A stretch of DNA of 63,661 bases from an uncultured Collinsella sp. (GCA_900541685.1 UQKM01000014.1:1-63661), one strand, 5' to 3'. Positions 11,082-21,443 are shown, numbered from the stretch's first letter. Notes: generated from the letters alone by a model not told the origin. Program-made: numbers and translations.

Positions 11082-11846
11082 GTGTCCGGAACGGTAATGA
11101 ATATAGCGAACGCACGCAAGGCGTTTGGCGGCAATGAGGTGCTCAAGGATATCTCGCTCGAGGTAAAGCGTGGCGAGGTCGTGGCAATTATCGGGCCTTC
11201 GGGCGGCGGTAAGTCCACGCTGCTGCGCTGTGCCACGCTGCTCGAGACGCTCGATGGTGGCTCGCTCTCGTTTGGCGACCTTGCCGTCGCGACGGATGCG
11301 GGTTCGGGCGCGGTGTACGCAAAGGGCGATGTACCTAAACAGGCGCGCTCGCGGTTTGGTCTGGTGTTTCAGAACTACAATCTGTTCCCGCACTATACCG
11401 TGATGAAAAACATCACCGATGCACCGATCCGCGTGCTTAAGCGCCCGCGCGAGCAGGCGGAGGCCCGCGCACACGAGCTTATTGCACAGATGGGGCTTAC
11501 GGGTAACGAGAACAAGGTGCCCTGCGAGCTTTCGGGCGGTCAGCAGCAGCGCGTGAGTATTGCCCGCGCCTTGGCGCTCGACCCGGAAATCTTGTTCTTT
11601 GACGAGCCGACCTCGGCGCTCGATCCCGAGCTAACGGCCGAGGTGCTGCGCGTCATTAAGGACCTCGCTGCGCAGAATATGACGATGGTGATCGTGACAC
11701 ACGCGATGCAGTTTGCCCGCGACGTTGCCGACCGCGTGGTCTTTATGGACGGCGGTCGTATTGTCGAGGAGGGACCTGCCGAGCAGGTCATCGACCATCC
11801 GCGCGAGCAGCGCACGCGTGAGTTCTTGAGCCGTATCGAGGGATAG
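11082..11846 (+). CDS. Amino-acid ABC transporter ATP-binding protein
   Basis: A 254-residue ABC ATPase of the GlnQ/HisP type with Walker A GPSGGGKST, Q-loop VFQNYNLFPH, signature LSGGQQQR, Walker B ILFFDEPTSALD and the switch His in VTHAM. The start is assigned to a GTG at 11082, five bases after TGGAGG; upstream in-frame candidates at 11055 and 11070 lack an RBS. It energises the importer encoded by the two preceding genes. A terminator follows 34 bases downstream. Confidence 0.92.
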   Translation: MSGTVMNIANARKAFGGNEVLKDISLEVKRGEVVAIIGPSGGGKSTLLRCATLLETLDGGSLSFGDLAVATDAGSGAVYAKGDVPKQARSRFGLVFQNYNLFPHYTVMKNITDAPIRVLKRPREQAEARAHELIAQMGLTGNENKVPCELSGGQQQRVSIARALALDPEILFFDEPTSALDPELTAEVLRVIKDLAAQNMTMVIVTHAMQFARDVADRVVFMDGGRIVEEGPAEQVIDHPREQRTREFLSRIEG

Positions 11847-11880
11847 GCTCAGGTATTTACTCAACTATTAATTGAGGCGA

Positions 11881-11920
11881 AGCCGCCGCAGGTCTTACGG
11901 TCTGTGGCGGCTTTTTGTTT
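11881..11920 (+). terminator. Rho-independent terminator of the ABC importer operon
   Basis: AGCCGCCGCAG pairs with CTGTGGCGGCT around a 10-base loop and is followed by TTTTTGTTT. Confidence 0.88.
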
Positions 11921-12156
11921 GCGTCGACGGGGTTCAATAATCGACTCACAAGCTTGTCTCTTCCTCTCGCCGCCTGTATTCCTACGTGCGCCGAAAGGTA
12001 TGCATGGACAGCCGCCCGTGAGGGTAGGGTGGTGGCATAGGACATTTGGAGGGTGAGTCGGCTCGGCTGCCGACCATGCTGCTCCCAGGACGGCACCGAC
12101 CGCGAACTCTCCCCGTTGGCGTCGCGCATTGCGCGCGGCCCTGCAAGGAGGTCATC
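11921..12156 (+). other. Leader region of the EF-G-like gene
   Basis: About 235 bases without a convincing gene. It contains a GC-rich part (12055-12115) with several short self-complementary stretches such as CGGCTCGGCTGCCG, and ends in the AAGGAGG RBS of the next gene. The frame of the downstream gene is open from 12046, but homology starts at 12157. No known riboswitch was recognised. Confidence 0.4.
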
Positions 12157-14232
12157 ATGGGTGCTCCCAAGACCGGTAACGTAAGGAACGTGGTGCTCGT
12201 AGGCCAAGGCGGGGTGGGCAAGACTTCACTCGCCGAGGCCATGCTCCACCTTTCCGGCAAGACCGCCCGCCTGGGCGGCCACGACGGCACCAAGCCCACG
12301 CTCGACTATGACCCCGAAGAGGTCAAGCGTGCATTTTCCATCTCGACGACCATTGCGCCGATCGACTGGAAGGGCGCGCGCATCAACGTGCTCGATGCCC
12401 CGTGCTATCCCGATTTTATCGGCGACGCCTATGCCGCGATGAGCGTCTGCGAGACGGCTCTGTTTGTTGTCGACGCCGAGGCCGGCCCGCAGCCTACGAC
12501 GGTTAAGCTCTGGTATGCCGCCGAGGACCTGCGCCTGGCGCGCGCGGTGTTCGTAAACCGTCTGTCGCGTCCCGAGGCCAGCTTTGCGTCCACTATGGAA
12601 CTGCTGCAGGAGCGCTTTGGTACACGCTTGGGTGCCGTGACCCTGGGCTGGGGCGAGGGCGAGGACTTTGACGGTATCATCGACCTGGTGCGCATGAAGG
12701 CGCGCCATTGCAACGGCGCCGAAGCCGTTGAGTCGGAGATCCCCGAGGAGTATCGTGCCCAGGCCGAGGAGGCCCATGACCATCTGTGCGAGTTGGTGGC
12801 CGAGGCCGACGACGAACTGATGATGAAATACCTGGAAGGCGAGGAGACGCTGACGCAGGAAGAGCTCGAGGGCCTGCTGTCGAAGGCGATTGCCGAGCGC
12901 ATTTTTGTGCCGGTCTTTGCGGGCGATTGCATTAAGGAGCAGGGCGTCAACTCGCTGATGGACGACATCGCCACGTACTTCCCGGCGCCGACCGACTACG
13001 GCGAGATGCCGCTTATCGACGGCGACTCGCTCAAGATCTCGAGTGACGATGACCGTCCGGTGGCATTTGTGTTTAAGACCCTGGCCGATCCGCAACAGGG
13101 GCGCATCAGCTTTATCAAGGTGCTGACGGGTACGCTTGAACCGGGCCTTGAGCTGGTCAATGCACGCACGCGCAAGGGCGAGCGTCTGGCTCACCTGTAT
13201 GTGATGTGCGGCCGCGACATGACCGAGGTCGGTCACGCCTATGCCGGCGATATCATCGTGGCGCCCAAGCTGGCTGCCGAGACGGGCGATACGCTCTCGA
13301 TTACCGGTAAGGTCGAGGCTGCGGCGTTTAAGTTCCCCAACTCGCAGTACCGCATCGCCATTGAGGCCGAGAATCGCGGCGACGAAGAGAAGCTCTACAC
13401 GTTTATCGAGAAGGCCTGCAAGGCCGATCCGACCATGAGTATCGACCGCGACGAGGAGACCGGGCAGACCATCATCTCGGCGGTGGGCGAGGCGCAGGTT
13501 TCGGTGCTGCTCAACCGTTTGGAGGACCGTACCAAGGTTGTGGCAAAGAGCGTGCCGATCCGCATTCCGTATCGCGAGACCATCCGCCGCACGGCAAGCG
13601 CCCAGGGTCGCCACAAGAAGCAGACCGGCGGCGCCGGTCAGTACGGCGACTGCTGGCTGCGCGTGGAGCCGCTCATTGGGCCCGACGGCACGAGCGACGG
13701 CTATGAGTTTGTTGACGAGGTCGTGGGCGGCCGCATTCCGCGTTCGCTGATCCCTGCCGTGGACAAGGGCGTCCAGGAGACTATGAAGGACGGCATCATC
13801 GCCGGCTACCCGCTCACGGGCATTCGCGTGGCTGTGTACGATGGCTCGTATCACAGCGTCGACTCCAACGAGATGGCGTTCCGCGCGGCGGCCCGCATCG
13901 GCCTGCGCAAGGCGTGCGCCGATGCCGACCCGGTGGTGCTGGAGCCCATCGAGGAAATCACGGTGACTATCCCCGAGAGCTACGCCGGCGCCGTGATGGG
14001 CGACATCTCGGCCTCGCGCGGTCGCGTGACGGGCATGGAGACCGACGAACGCGGCGATACCGTGGTCATTGCCCAGGCGCCGCTGGCCGAGCTAACGGAT
14101 TACTCGACGCGCCTGCGCTCTATCACGCGCGGCACGGGCGACTTTACCATGAAGCCTGCAGGCTATGAGCAGGTGCCTTATGACGTTCAGGCCAAGCTGG
14201 TCGAGCGCTATGAGGAGGGCCGAGCTAAGTAA
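12157..14232 (+). CDS. Elongation factor G-like protein with degenerate GTPase motifs
   Basis: A 691-residue protein with the full EF-G/EF-2 domain order: G domain, domain II, domains III-IV (AQGRHKKQTGGAGQYGDC) and a C-terminal EF-G fold. The P-loop GQGGVGKT is intact. The G3 motif, normally DTPGH, reads DAPCY, and the G4 motif, normally NKMD, reads NRLS. Both the switch-II Gly/His and the guanine-specificity Lys/Asp are therefore lost. This suggests a paralogue (the FusA2-like group) that is not the housekeeping translocase. Start 12157 follows AAGGAGG. It may act on ribosomes in recovery or protection, but that is conjecture. A terminator follows. Confidence 0.85.
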   Translation: MGAPKTGNVRNVVLVGQGGVGKTSLAEAMLHLSGKTARLGGHDGTKPTLDYDPEEVKRAFSISTTIAPIDWKGARINVLDAPCYPDFIGDAYAAMSVCETALFVVDAEAGPQPTTVKLWYAAEDLRLARAVFVNRLSRPEASFASTMELLQERFGTRLGAVTLGWGEGEDFDGIIDLVRMKARHCNGAEAVESEIPEEYRAQAEEAHDHLCELVAEADDELMMKYLEGEETLTQEELEGLLSKAIAERIFVPVFAGDCIKEQGVNSLMDDIATYFPAPTDYGEMPLIDGDSLKISSDDDRPVAFVFKTLADPQQGRISFIKVLTGTLEPGLELVNARTRKGERLAHLYVMCGRDMTEVGHAYAGDIIVAPKLAAETGDTLSITGKVEAAAFKFPNSQYRIAIEAENRGDEEKLYTFIEKACKADPTMSIDRDEETGQTIISAVGEAQVSVLLNRLEDRTKVVAKSVPIRIPYRETIRRTASAQGRHKKQTGGAGQYGDCWLRVEPLIGPDGTSDGYEFVDEVVGGRIPRSLIPAVDKGVQETMKDGIIAGYPLTGIRVAVYDGSYHSVDSNEMAFRAAARIGLRKACADADPVVLEPIEEITVTIPESYAGAVMGDISASRGRVTGMETDERGDTVVIAQAPLAELTDYSTRLRSITRGTGDFTMKPAGYEQVPYDVQAKLVERYEEGRAK

Positions 14233-14266
14233 CGTGTGGCTTTGTCTGCAATGTAGGTGCTGACGA

Positions 14267-14300
14267 AAAGGCCGCCCTGGGTAACCGGGGCGGCCTTATT
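14267..14300 (+). terminator. Rho-independent terminator after the EF-G-like gene
   Basis: AAGGCCGCCC pairs with GGGCGGCCTT, followed by ATTTGAT. It lies between convergent genes and may serve both. Confidence 0.8.
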
Positions 14301-14360
14301 TGATCCCTTGGGGACGGAGGAAAACGGATCATTTTTGGGTTACGGGCGGCGCGGTCGGTA

Positions 14361-15326
14361 CTAGTCTCCGGGTGCCTGGTTGCGGCCGGTGGCGTAGTCG
14401 ATCTGCACGTGCGGCTGCAGGTTGTAGCAGTACACGTGGAAGCACAGGGTCTTGCCGTGGTCCTCGATCGATTGTGCTTCCAGACGAATGCCACGACAGA
14501 CGAGCTCCTCCTCGTTGTACATAGGCGTGACGCGATAGAGCACGTGGTTGCCCGTGTCGCGGACGTAGTCGAGGATCTGCTCTTCAAACGGCAGCATGCC
14601 CGTCTCGTTGAGATAGCGCGTGCCGGTGAGGAGATTCTTGCGGTTGGCGTTTTCGCCGCAGAGTGACCAGGCGATGAGGTGGCAGCGGTTGTAGAGGCTC
14701 TGGCCTGGAATAAAGTCGTAGCGCTGCTGGTGCCAACCGGCAGGATGGATACGCGAGATATCGCCGCGCTTGCCCTGACCGAGCGATTCGGGGCCCACGC
14801 AGGCGAGCGCCTTGCGAGTGCGGCCCAGGCTGTCGAGCTTGGAGAATTTCTTAAAGCAGCCCTCTTCGGTGGCACGATCGTATTCATCGAGTGTGAATGA
14901 CGGCGTGCCGAGCGGGTGCGTGCTGTCGGCGCGAAGGGCAACGTAGGGGTTGCCGGCGTAGTCGGGAATGCTGCTGAGATAAACACCACGGGCGCGGTTG
15001 AGGTCGGGGTTTTCCACCTCGTCGATGGGGGCGGCGGCGCTGTCTGTGGAAGCGTCGTCGCCGGTGTCGGTTGCGACGGAATCGGAGCCATTGCCGGAGT
15101 CCTCGGAGCTCGCTGTTCCCGATTCGAGCCGGGCGACCAAGTCCGCTTCGTCGTCGGTACGGCTGGGACTCTCGTTTTGCTTTTCGGCCAGAGCCGCCGC
15201 CTGCTCATCACTTTGCGGCGACAGCAACTTGGGCGCCCCATCGAGCGATCCCGTAAACAGCGCAAACCCCAGCACCACGGCGGTGCCGATGGAAAGTGCT
15301 TGCTTGTAGGCGGACTTGCGCAACAT
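14361..15326 (-). CDS. Secreted DNA/RNA non-specific endonuclease
   Basis: A 321-residue protein with an N-terminal membrane or signal segment (about 9-27, ALSIGTAVVLGFALFTG), an Asp/Ser/Thr-rich low-complexity stretch to about 115, and a C-terminal nuclease domain. The active-site region NRCHLIAWSL resembles the DRGH-type beta-beta-alpha-metal motif of streptodornase/EndA enzymes. NRKNLLTGTRYLN matches the metal-binding Asn segment. It is probably exported to degrade extracellular nucleic acids for nutrients or in competition. The upstream side holds repeat DNA rich in TCTCTCTAA motifs. Confidence 0.85.
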   Translation of the reverse strand: MLRKSAYKQALSIGTAVVLGFALFTGSLDGAPKLLSPQSDEQAAALAEKQNESPSRTDDEADLVARLESGTASSEDSGNGSDSVATDTGDDASTDSAAAPIDEVENPDLNRARGVYLSSIPDYAGNPYVALRADSTHPLGTPSFTLDEYDRATEEGCFKKFSKLDSLGRTRKALACVGPESLGQGKRGDISRIHPAGWHQQRYDFIPGQSLYNRCHLIAWSLCGENANRKNLLTGTRYLNETGMLPFEEQILDYVRDTGNHVLYRVTPMYNEEELVCRGIRLEAQSIEDHGKTLCFHVYCYNLQPHVQIDYATGRNQAPGD

Positions 15327-15390
15327 GGGGGCTCCTGGATGGACGGTTGGGAATCTACTAGTCTAGCAGGAGACGCCGCAGACCGTTTTC

Positions 15391-15436
15391 CCAGATAAAA
15401 CCTGCCAAAATAAACCTGTCCCTTTTTGGTAGGTAA
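15391..15436 (+). repeat. REP-like repeat, copy 1 (CCTGCCAAAA...TTTTTGGTAGG)
   Basis: A 46-bp sequence that can form an imperfect hairpin (CCTGCCAAAA with TTTTTGGTAGG around a CCTGTCCC loop). It recurs at 15756, 18935 (reverse) and 21521. Confidence 0.8.
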
Positions 15437-15503
15437 AACGGGAGCCGTTTCACCGCAACTTAGGGTGCGGTTGGGATGTGTACGCTTTAATGAGCGGCGC
15501 CCA

Positions 15504-15737
15504 TGGTTAGAGAGATTACGCTCGTCTCTCTAAATGTCTCTCTAATGGGAAGCTCGGTTAGAGAGACGGAATGCCAGTTTTCGTCCGTCCGTTACCATCT
15601 GCCAAAAATGGCGGATAAAGGACTCATTGAAGTAATGGGTTCATCGACGAGCCGCAACCGCCGCTATCGGAAGAGGTAGATGTGGCTGAGTCGCCTCTCT
15701 AGTGTCTCTCAAAGATAGATGGATGCTAGAGAGACGG
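15504..15737. repeat. Cluster of TCTCTCTAA motifs in both orientations
   Basis: The motif GTCTCTCTAA or its complement occurs about seven times, exact or near-exact, in two groups (15504-15570 and 15687-15737). Several pair as short hairpins (TTAGAGAGA with TCTCTCTAA). This is the only notable content of the gene-free stretch 15327-15798 besides the two flanking REP copies. It lies upstream of the secreted nuclease gene, so an operator cluster is possible. Confidence 0.6.
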
Positions 15738-15755
15738 TTGCCCCGCGATATTTCC

Positions 15756-15799
15756 CCAGATAAAACCTGCCAAAATAAGCCTGTCCCTTTTTGGTAGGT
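15756..15799 (+). repeat. REP-like repeat, copy 2
   Basis: Nearly identical to copy 1 (AGATAAAACCTGCCAAAATA, then CCTGTCCCTTTTTGGTAGG). It abuts the larE stop codon on the minus strand, so it would form a hairpin at the 3' end of the larE transcript. Confidence 0.8.
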
Positions 15800-16677
15800 T
15801 ACTGGTTCATGTTGCCGTGGATGTAGGGGGTGACCTCGGGGGAGATATGGCCGCAGCCTAGGTTGCGCAGGGCAGATTCGATGGCGGCGGGAAGCGGGGC
15901 CTTGCCCTCGTCGTTGACCGCGGTGCTGCCGAGGGCGGCGATCTTGGCGACGTCTGCCGGCGCGGCCTCGATATGCATGCAGCCGCCGACGAGGCGTGCG
16001 CGGACCTGGTCCAGGCCAAGGTCGTGCAGGTAGTCCTCACAGGTGCGGATTACATCGACCTTCTCGCGCGTGAGCTCCTCGCCCGTGGGGACTCGCGTGG
16101 CCAGGCAGGCTCCTGCCGGCAGGTTCCAGACGGGATAGCCCCAGGCGCGTAGCAGCTCGCGCTCCTCGTCCTTGGTAAAGCCGACCTCCATAAGCGGCGA
16201 GCGCACGCCGAGCTCCTGGGCGGCGCGCATGCCGGGGCGGTAGTCGCCGCGGTCGCTTGCGTTGCTGCCGTCGATGACGGTGGGAAAGCCCAGCGACTTG
16301 GCGTGGTTGATGATGGCGGTAAAGCCGGCGCGCTTGCAGTGGTAGCAGCGGTTGGCGTCGTTGCAGGCTACCTGGGGGAGCTGCAGCTGATCGACCGAGA
16401 GGTTGAGCACGGGGAGCTTAAAATGCGGCCCCTCATCGGCCTGCCCGTCAACCGCCCGCTCAAACGAAGCCTGCTCGGGCGTGCCGATGAGCGGCGTGGT
16501 GAGGTGAACAAGAAGCGTGCTGGCGGGCATGATGCGGGCGCAGACCGCGGCCAAAAAGCTGCTGTCGACGCCACCGGAAAAGCCGATGGCGACGCGTCCG
16601 TATGCTAAAAGCAGCTGCTCGAGCGCTGCGTGTTTGTCCTGAAGCCCCTCTGCGGGTGCGGTGGTGTCTGAAAGCAT
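15799..16677 (-). CDS. larE: ATP-dependent sacrificial sulfur transferase LarE
   Basis: LarE donates sulfur during synthesis of the nickel-pincer nucleotide cofactor of lactate racemase and related enzymes. The 292-residue protein has PP-loop SGGVDSS at residues 34-40, the Cys pair in RCYHCK (111 and 114) and the sacrificial-type Cys in GACLATRVP (191). The extra Cys pair raises the possibility of an iron-sulfur-containing LarE variant. The start has an AAGGA RBS and a good upstream promoter. larA, larB and larC are not in this window, so the partners must be elsewhere or absent. Confidence 0.9.
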   Translation of the reverse strand: MLSDTTAPAEGLQDKHAALEQLLLAYGRVAIGFSGGVDSSFLAAVCARIMPASTLLVHLTTPLIGTPEQASFERAVDGQADEGPHFKLPVLNLSVDQLQLPQVACNDANRCYHCKRAGFTAIINHAKSLGFPTVIDGSNASDRGDYRPGMRAAQELGVRSPLMEVGFTKDEERELLRAWGYPVWNLPAGACLATRVPTGEELTREKVDVIRTCEDYLHDLGLDQVRARLVGGCMHIEAAPADVAKIAALGSTAVNDEGKAPLPAAIESALRNLGCGHISPEVTPYIHGNMNQ

Positions 16678-16711
16678 GAATTGATCCTTACCAATATGTA
16701 CTCGGTCGAAA

Positions 16712-16739
16712 ACTATAATCCTACTGGACTGCTTGTCAT
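16712..16739 (-). promoter_or_regulatory. Promoter of larE
   Basis: Read on the minus strand, ATGACA (-35) and TATAGT (-10) are separated by 16 bases, about 35 bases upstream of the larE start. Confidence 0.5.
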
Positions 16740-16850
16740 AAGACTTCTATCTATGTAACGAAAGTGCAATATGCTATATACGTTATATACAAGTTTACAG
16801 GTGCGGTAAAGTTGCGGGAGTACAGCAGCGCGAAGCGATGGGGGACCGAT

Positions 16851-17501
16851 ATGATCAAGGCCGTTATTTTTGACATGGACGGAACGCTGGTCGATACCGA
16901 GCGTTTGGGTATCAAGGCGTGGAAGGCGGGCGCGGCCGAGCTGGGATTCGCGATTGATGATGCGCTGATCCATCAGTTTATCGGTCGCACGTTGCCCGAT
17001 GTCATGGAGATCCTTGATGGACATTACGGCAGCCGCGAAACCGCTGAGGCAATCTATCGTCGCCATAGGGAGATTCGCGACGAGATGGTCAAGACCGATC
17101 TGGAGCTTAAGGACGGTGCCGCCGAGTGCCTCGACGAGCTGCTGGCTGCGGGCTATCACGTGGGCCTTGCGACGTCGTCGCGCCACGTTACCGCCGAGCG
17201 CAACCTTAAGACGGTTGGCCTCTTTGACAAGTTTGAGACGGTGACCTGCGGCGAGGACGTCGTGCACGGCAAGCCCGACCCCGAGATGTACCTGCTCGCC
17301 TGCGAGCGCGCGGGCTTTGCCCCCGAGGAGTGCGCCGTGGTCGAGGATTCCCGCAACGGCTGCGTCTCGGGCATCACGGCCGGCTGCCACGTCTTTGCCG
17401 TCCCCGATATCGTGCCGCTGCCGCAGGACGTGGTGGATGGCTGCGAGGCCGTGCTCGATACGCTGTTCGATCTGTCGGCGGCGGTCAAGGCTGTGCGCTA
17501 G
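16851..17501 (+). CDS. HAD-superfamily hydrolase (beta-phosphoglucomutase-like)
   Basis: A 216-residue HAD phosphatase. Motif I FDMDGTLVDTE starts at residue 7, motif II is LATSSR, the motif III Lys is in GKPDPEMYLLA and motif IV is VVEDSRNG. The alpha-helical cap inserted after motif I places it in the beta-phosphoglucomutase / phosphoglycolate phosphatase group. The substrate is not predictable. The start 16851 follows GGGGGA; upstream in-frame codons to 16764 lack an RBS and homology. It diverges from larE. Confidence 0.88.
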   Translation: MIKAVIFDMDGTLVDTERLGIKAWKAGAAELGFAIDDALIHQFIGRTLPDVMEILDGHYGSRETAEAIYRRHREIRDEMVKTDLELKDGAAECLDELLAAGYHVGLATSSRHVTAERNLKTVGLFDKFETVTCGEDVVHGKPDPEMYLLACERAGFAPEECAVVEDSRNGCVSGITAGCHVFAVPDIVPLPQDVVDGCEAVLDTLFDLSAAVKAVR

Positions 17502-17694
17502 CGTTTGCCGCGAGTCGCCATGCCCCGCGCCCGATCCCGCAGGACGGTGACGGTAGCGGCGCCTGCGCGGAGGCACTGTTCTAAAAAATGGAATTGAATA
17601 CATTTTTGCAAAAAAGCTAATGAAAAATGGATTACATTCCATAAAAATCCGTAGCCGCAGGTTCGGCTAAACGGGGAAGGCCCGTGGGGTCAGC

Positions 17695-17736
17695 AAAAAC
17701 GCCGCAGCGGGGCTGTTTCCGTTGCGGCGTTTTTTG
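17695..17736. terminator. Bidirectional terminator between HAD and LacI genes
   Basis: AACGCCGCAGCGG pairs with CCGTTGCGGCGTT, with T-runs on the plus side (TTTTTT) and an A-rich opposite side. The rightward HAD gene and the leftward LacI gene converge here. Confidence 0.85.
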
Positions 17737-18870
17737 TTACAGGTAGGCGCCCAGGTTGATGTCGGTTATAGGGGCCGCGGATGGGCCCGTCGGTTGCTGC
17801 TCGGCCTTTTGGGTGCTCACACGCTCGAGCAAGAAGGGGCGCACGAGCTCCTGACGGTTAATGTCCTCGGTGGCCGTGACCGTGGTGACGGTGCGCGCGG
17901 CGGAGCCGATGCGGACTCGTTTGGTCTTGGCGGCAGGTTTATCCTCGATTTGTTCCATGAGCAGCTGCACGCCCTTGCGGCCGATCTCGTAGCCCGGCGG
18001 TGCTACCGTGGTGAGGGGGACCGATCCGCTCCAGGCAAGCGGGTTGCCATCGCAGCCGGCAACAAGAATCTGGCCGGGGACGGAAATGCCTTTGTCGGTC
18101 AGCGCCGAGATAACGCCCGAGGCCAATACGTCGGTCAGGCCGATGACAAAATCGGGGCGCTCGTCAGCAGGGCGTTCGGCAATCTGGGTACCGATGCTGT
18201 AGCCGTCGGCTGCGGTATTCCACTCTCCGGCATCGATGACCTCAATTTTGATATCGGGATGCAGGGCAAGTGCCTTGTGGATGCCAAGGACGCGCAGGGT
18301 GAGCTGCATAAATGCCGCTCGGCCTACAACGACGATGCGGTGTGCGCCGCGGGCGATGGCGAGCTCGGCGATAATGCGCCCCTGTGCCTCGTTGTCGGCG
18401 GCCACGTAGTAACCGGGTTCTGAACAATGGACGTCCAGATGGACGATGGGGACGGGAATCTTGGTCATGGCGGGGTGCCAATCGGGGGACGCCATGGGCT
18501 GAACCATGACGCCGGACATCTGCGTGCCCATAAAATAGCGCAGGTAATGATCCTCGAGAATGTCGTCGTTATCGGCATTGGCGATGAGCAAGTCATAGCC
18601 GTGCTTGCGTGCCTCGTTGTGGGCACCGCTGGCAATCTGGAGCGAAAAGCCGTGGTCGAGACGGGGGAGGACCAGGCCAAAGGACTTGGTGGCGCCGCCC
18701 GCGAGCTGACGGGCGCTTTGGTTGGGCAGGTAGCCAAGGCGATTAATGGTCTCGTTGATGAGCTTAAGGGTTTCGGGGCGCAACTTTTCGGGGTGGTTGA
18801 GCGCGTTGGATACCGTGCCCAGCGAGACCCCTGCCTCGCGCGCGACGTCGCTGATTTTTACCTTTGCCAT
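17737..18870 (-). CDS. LacI-family transcriptional regulator
   Basis: A 377-residue repressor. The N-terminal LacI helix-turn-helix is KISDVAREAGVSLGTVSNALN, with the hinge helix NQSARQLAGG near residue 50-60. It is followed by a periplasmic-binding-protein-type effector domain (FGLVLPRLDHGFSLQIASGA, and later GCDGNPLAWSG). The start at 18870 follows AAAGGGG; the frame is open upstream through repeat DNA to 19158, which is not credible as coding. No sugar transporter or enzyme operon is adjacent, so it probably controls distant genes. The roughly 35-residue C-terminal extension past the effector domain is unusual. Confidence 0.88.
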   Translation of the reverse strand: MAKVKISDVAREAGVSLGTVSNALNHPEKLRPETLKLINETINRLGYLPNQSARQLAGGATKSFGLVLPRLDHGFSLQIASGAHNEARKHGYDLLIANADNDDILEDHYLRYFMGTQMSGVMVQPMASPDWHPAMTKIPVPIVHLDVHCSEPGYYVAADNEAQGRIIAELAIARGAHRIVVVGRAAFMQLTLRVLGIHKALALHPDIKIEVIDAGEWNTAADGYSIGTQIAERPADERPDFVIGLTDVLASGVISALTDKGISVPGQILVAGCDGNPLAWSGSVPLTTVAPPGYEIGRKGVQLLMEQIEDKPAAKTKRVRIGSAARTVTTVTATEDINRQELVRPFLLERVSTQKAEQQPTGPSAAPITDINLGAYL

Positions 18871-18934
18871 AGCGGCCCCTTTGATGCGTTTCAAGTACAA
18901 GCCAGATTGTAGCATCGCCCGCCCCTGGGGTGTC

Positions 18935-18980
18935 AAAACCTGCCAATTAGGGACAGGTTTATTTTGGTAGGTTTTATCTG
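18935..18980 (-). repeat. REP-like repeat, copy 3 (reverse)
   Basis: The reverse complement matches copies 1 and 2, with the inner arm reading CCCTAATTGGCAGG. It lies in the promoter-side region of the LacI gene. Confidence 0.7.
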
Positions 18981-19000
18981 CGGAAACGCCGTTGCCAGCG

Positions 19001-19273
19001 CGACCACCACGAAGGGGACAGGCACCTTTGTGGTGGTTTGAGACGCCCGGGCCTTCAATTGTCTCGATCTGTAACATCTGGACGGCAAAACCGCCTCCAC
19101 CTGTTACAGATCGAGACATAGTGCTGGGGCCGAACCGTAATGTCTCGATCTGTAACACTAAGCCGGCTTATTGCGGCCCAGATGTTACAGATTGAGATCT
19201 TTCGCCGGGATAGGCCGCCGCGCCGGTCCAAACCACCACAAAGGTGCCTGTCCCCATTGTGGTGGTTTGGACC
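19001..19273. repeat. Nested palindrome cluster upstream of glmS
   Basis: An outer pair of GGGACAGGCACCTTTGTGG-type sequences in opposite orientation (around 19015-19040 and 19227-19255) encloses two hairpins. Both are built on TCTCGATCTGTAACA (19060-19115 and 19140-19198). The right outer copy also has its own palindrome (GGTCCAAACCACCAC with GTGGTGGTTTGGACC). This fills most of the 558-bp gap 18871-19428; the remainder is copy 3 of the REP-like repeat and the glmS leader. Confidence 0.75.
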
Positions 19274-19294
19274 GGCTGGGCATGTGTGCATCGG

Positions 19295-19318
19295 GTGGTA
19301 TCTAAGTTGAGATACCAC
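19295..19318. promoter_or_regulatory. Perfect 9-bp dyad in the glmS leader
   Basis: GTGGTATCT and AGATACCAC flank a 6-base spacer. It lies about 110 bases upstream of the glmS start and could be an operator or RNA hairpin. No glmS ribozyme was recognised. Confidence 0.4.
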
Positions 19319-19428
19319 TTCTGGTATATCAGCTTACGCTTGCGTGAGTACAATACTCGAACGTTATACGTCTCAGCGCCCCCTGTGCGTGGACGTCTTG
19401 CAGTCACGCGAACGAAGGGATTTATCCT

Positions 19429-21276
<1,848 letters not shown>

Positions 21277-21281
21277 TTGTT

Positions 21282-21309
21282 GTTCCGGCGTTTTACCAAA
21301 CGCCGGAAC
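21282..21309 (+). terminator. Hairpin terminator after glmS
   Basis: GTTCCGGCGTTT pairs with AAACGCCGGAAC around TACC. The same TTTTACCAAA loop context recurs after the SRP RNA at 46445. Confidence 0.7.
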
Positions 21310-21443
21310 TGTTCGACGCTGCGCGAGCCGCATTCACGCCAATCTGACGTTCAATTTCGAGGGCGCGACCAGAAGGTCAGCGCCCTCTCATTTCACGTCA
21401 CCTTGGCGCAAATGCGGCTCGCTCGCTGTTGGTGACTGACATC
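21310..21443 (+). repeat. Gene-end hairpin element, copy 1 (apex GACCAGAAGGTC)
   Basis: A long imperfect stem (21323-21366 with 21380-21422) capped by GACCAGAAGGTC at 21367-21378. It is preceded by TTCGACGCTGCGCG and followed by TCGCTGTTGGTGACTGACATC. It lies directly after the glmS terminator. Copies 2 (reverse, 25712) and 3 (46467) share the flanks and apex. Confidence 0.8.

Noticed and set aside
19274..19428. glmS ribozyme
   Set aside because: The leader is short, and I could not find the conserved ribozyme core; only a simple 9-bp dyad is visible.
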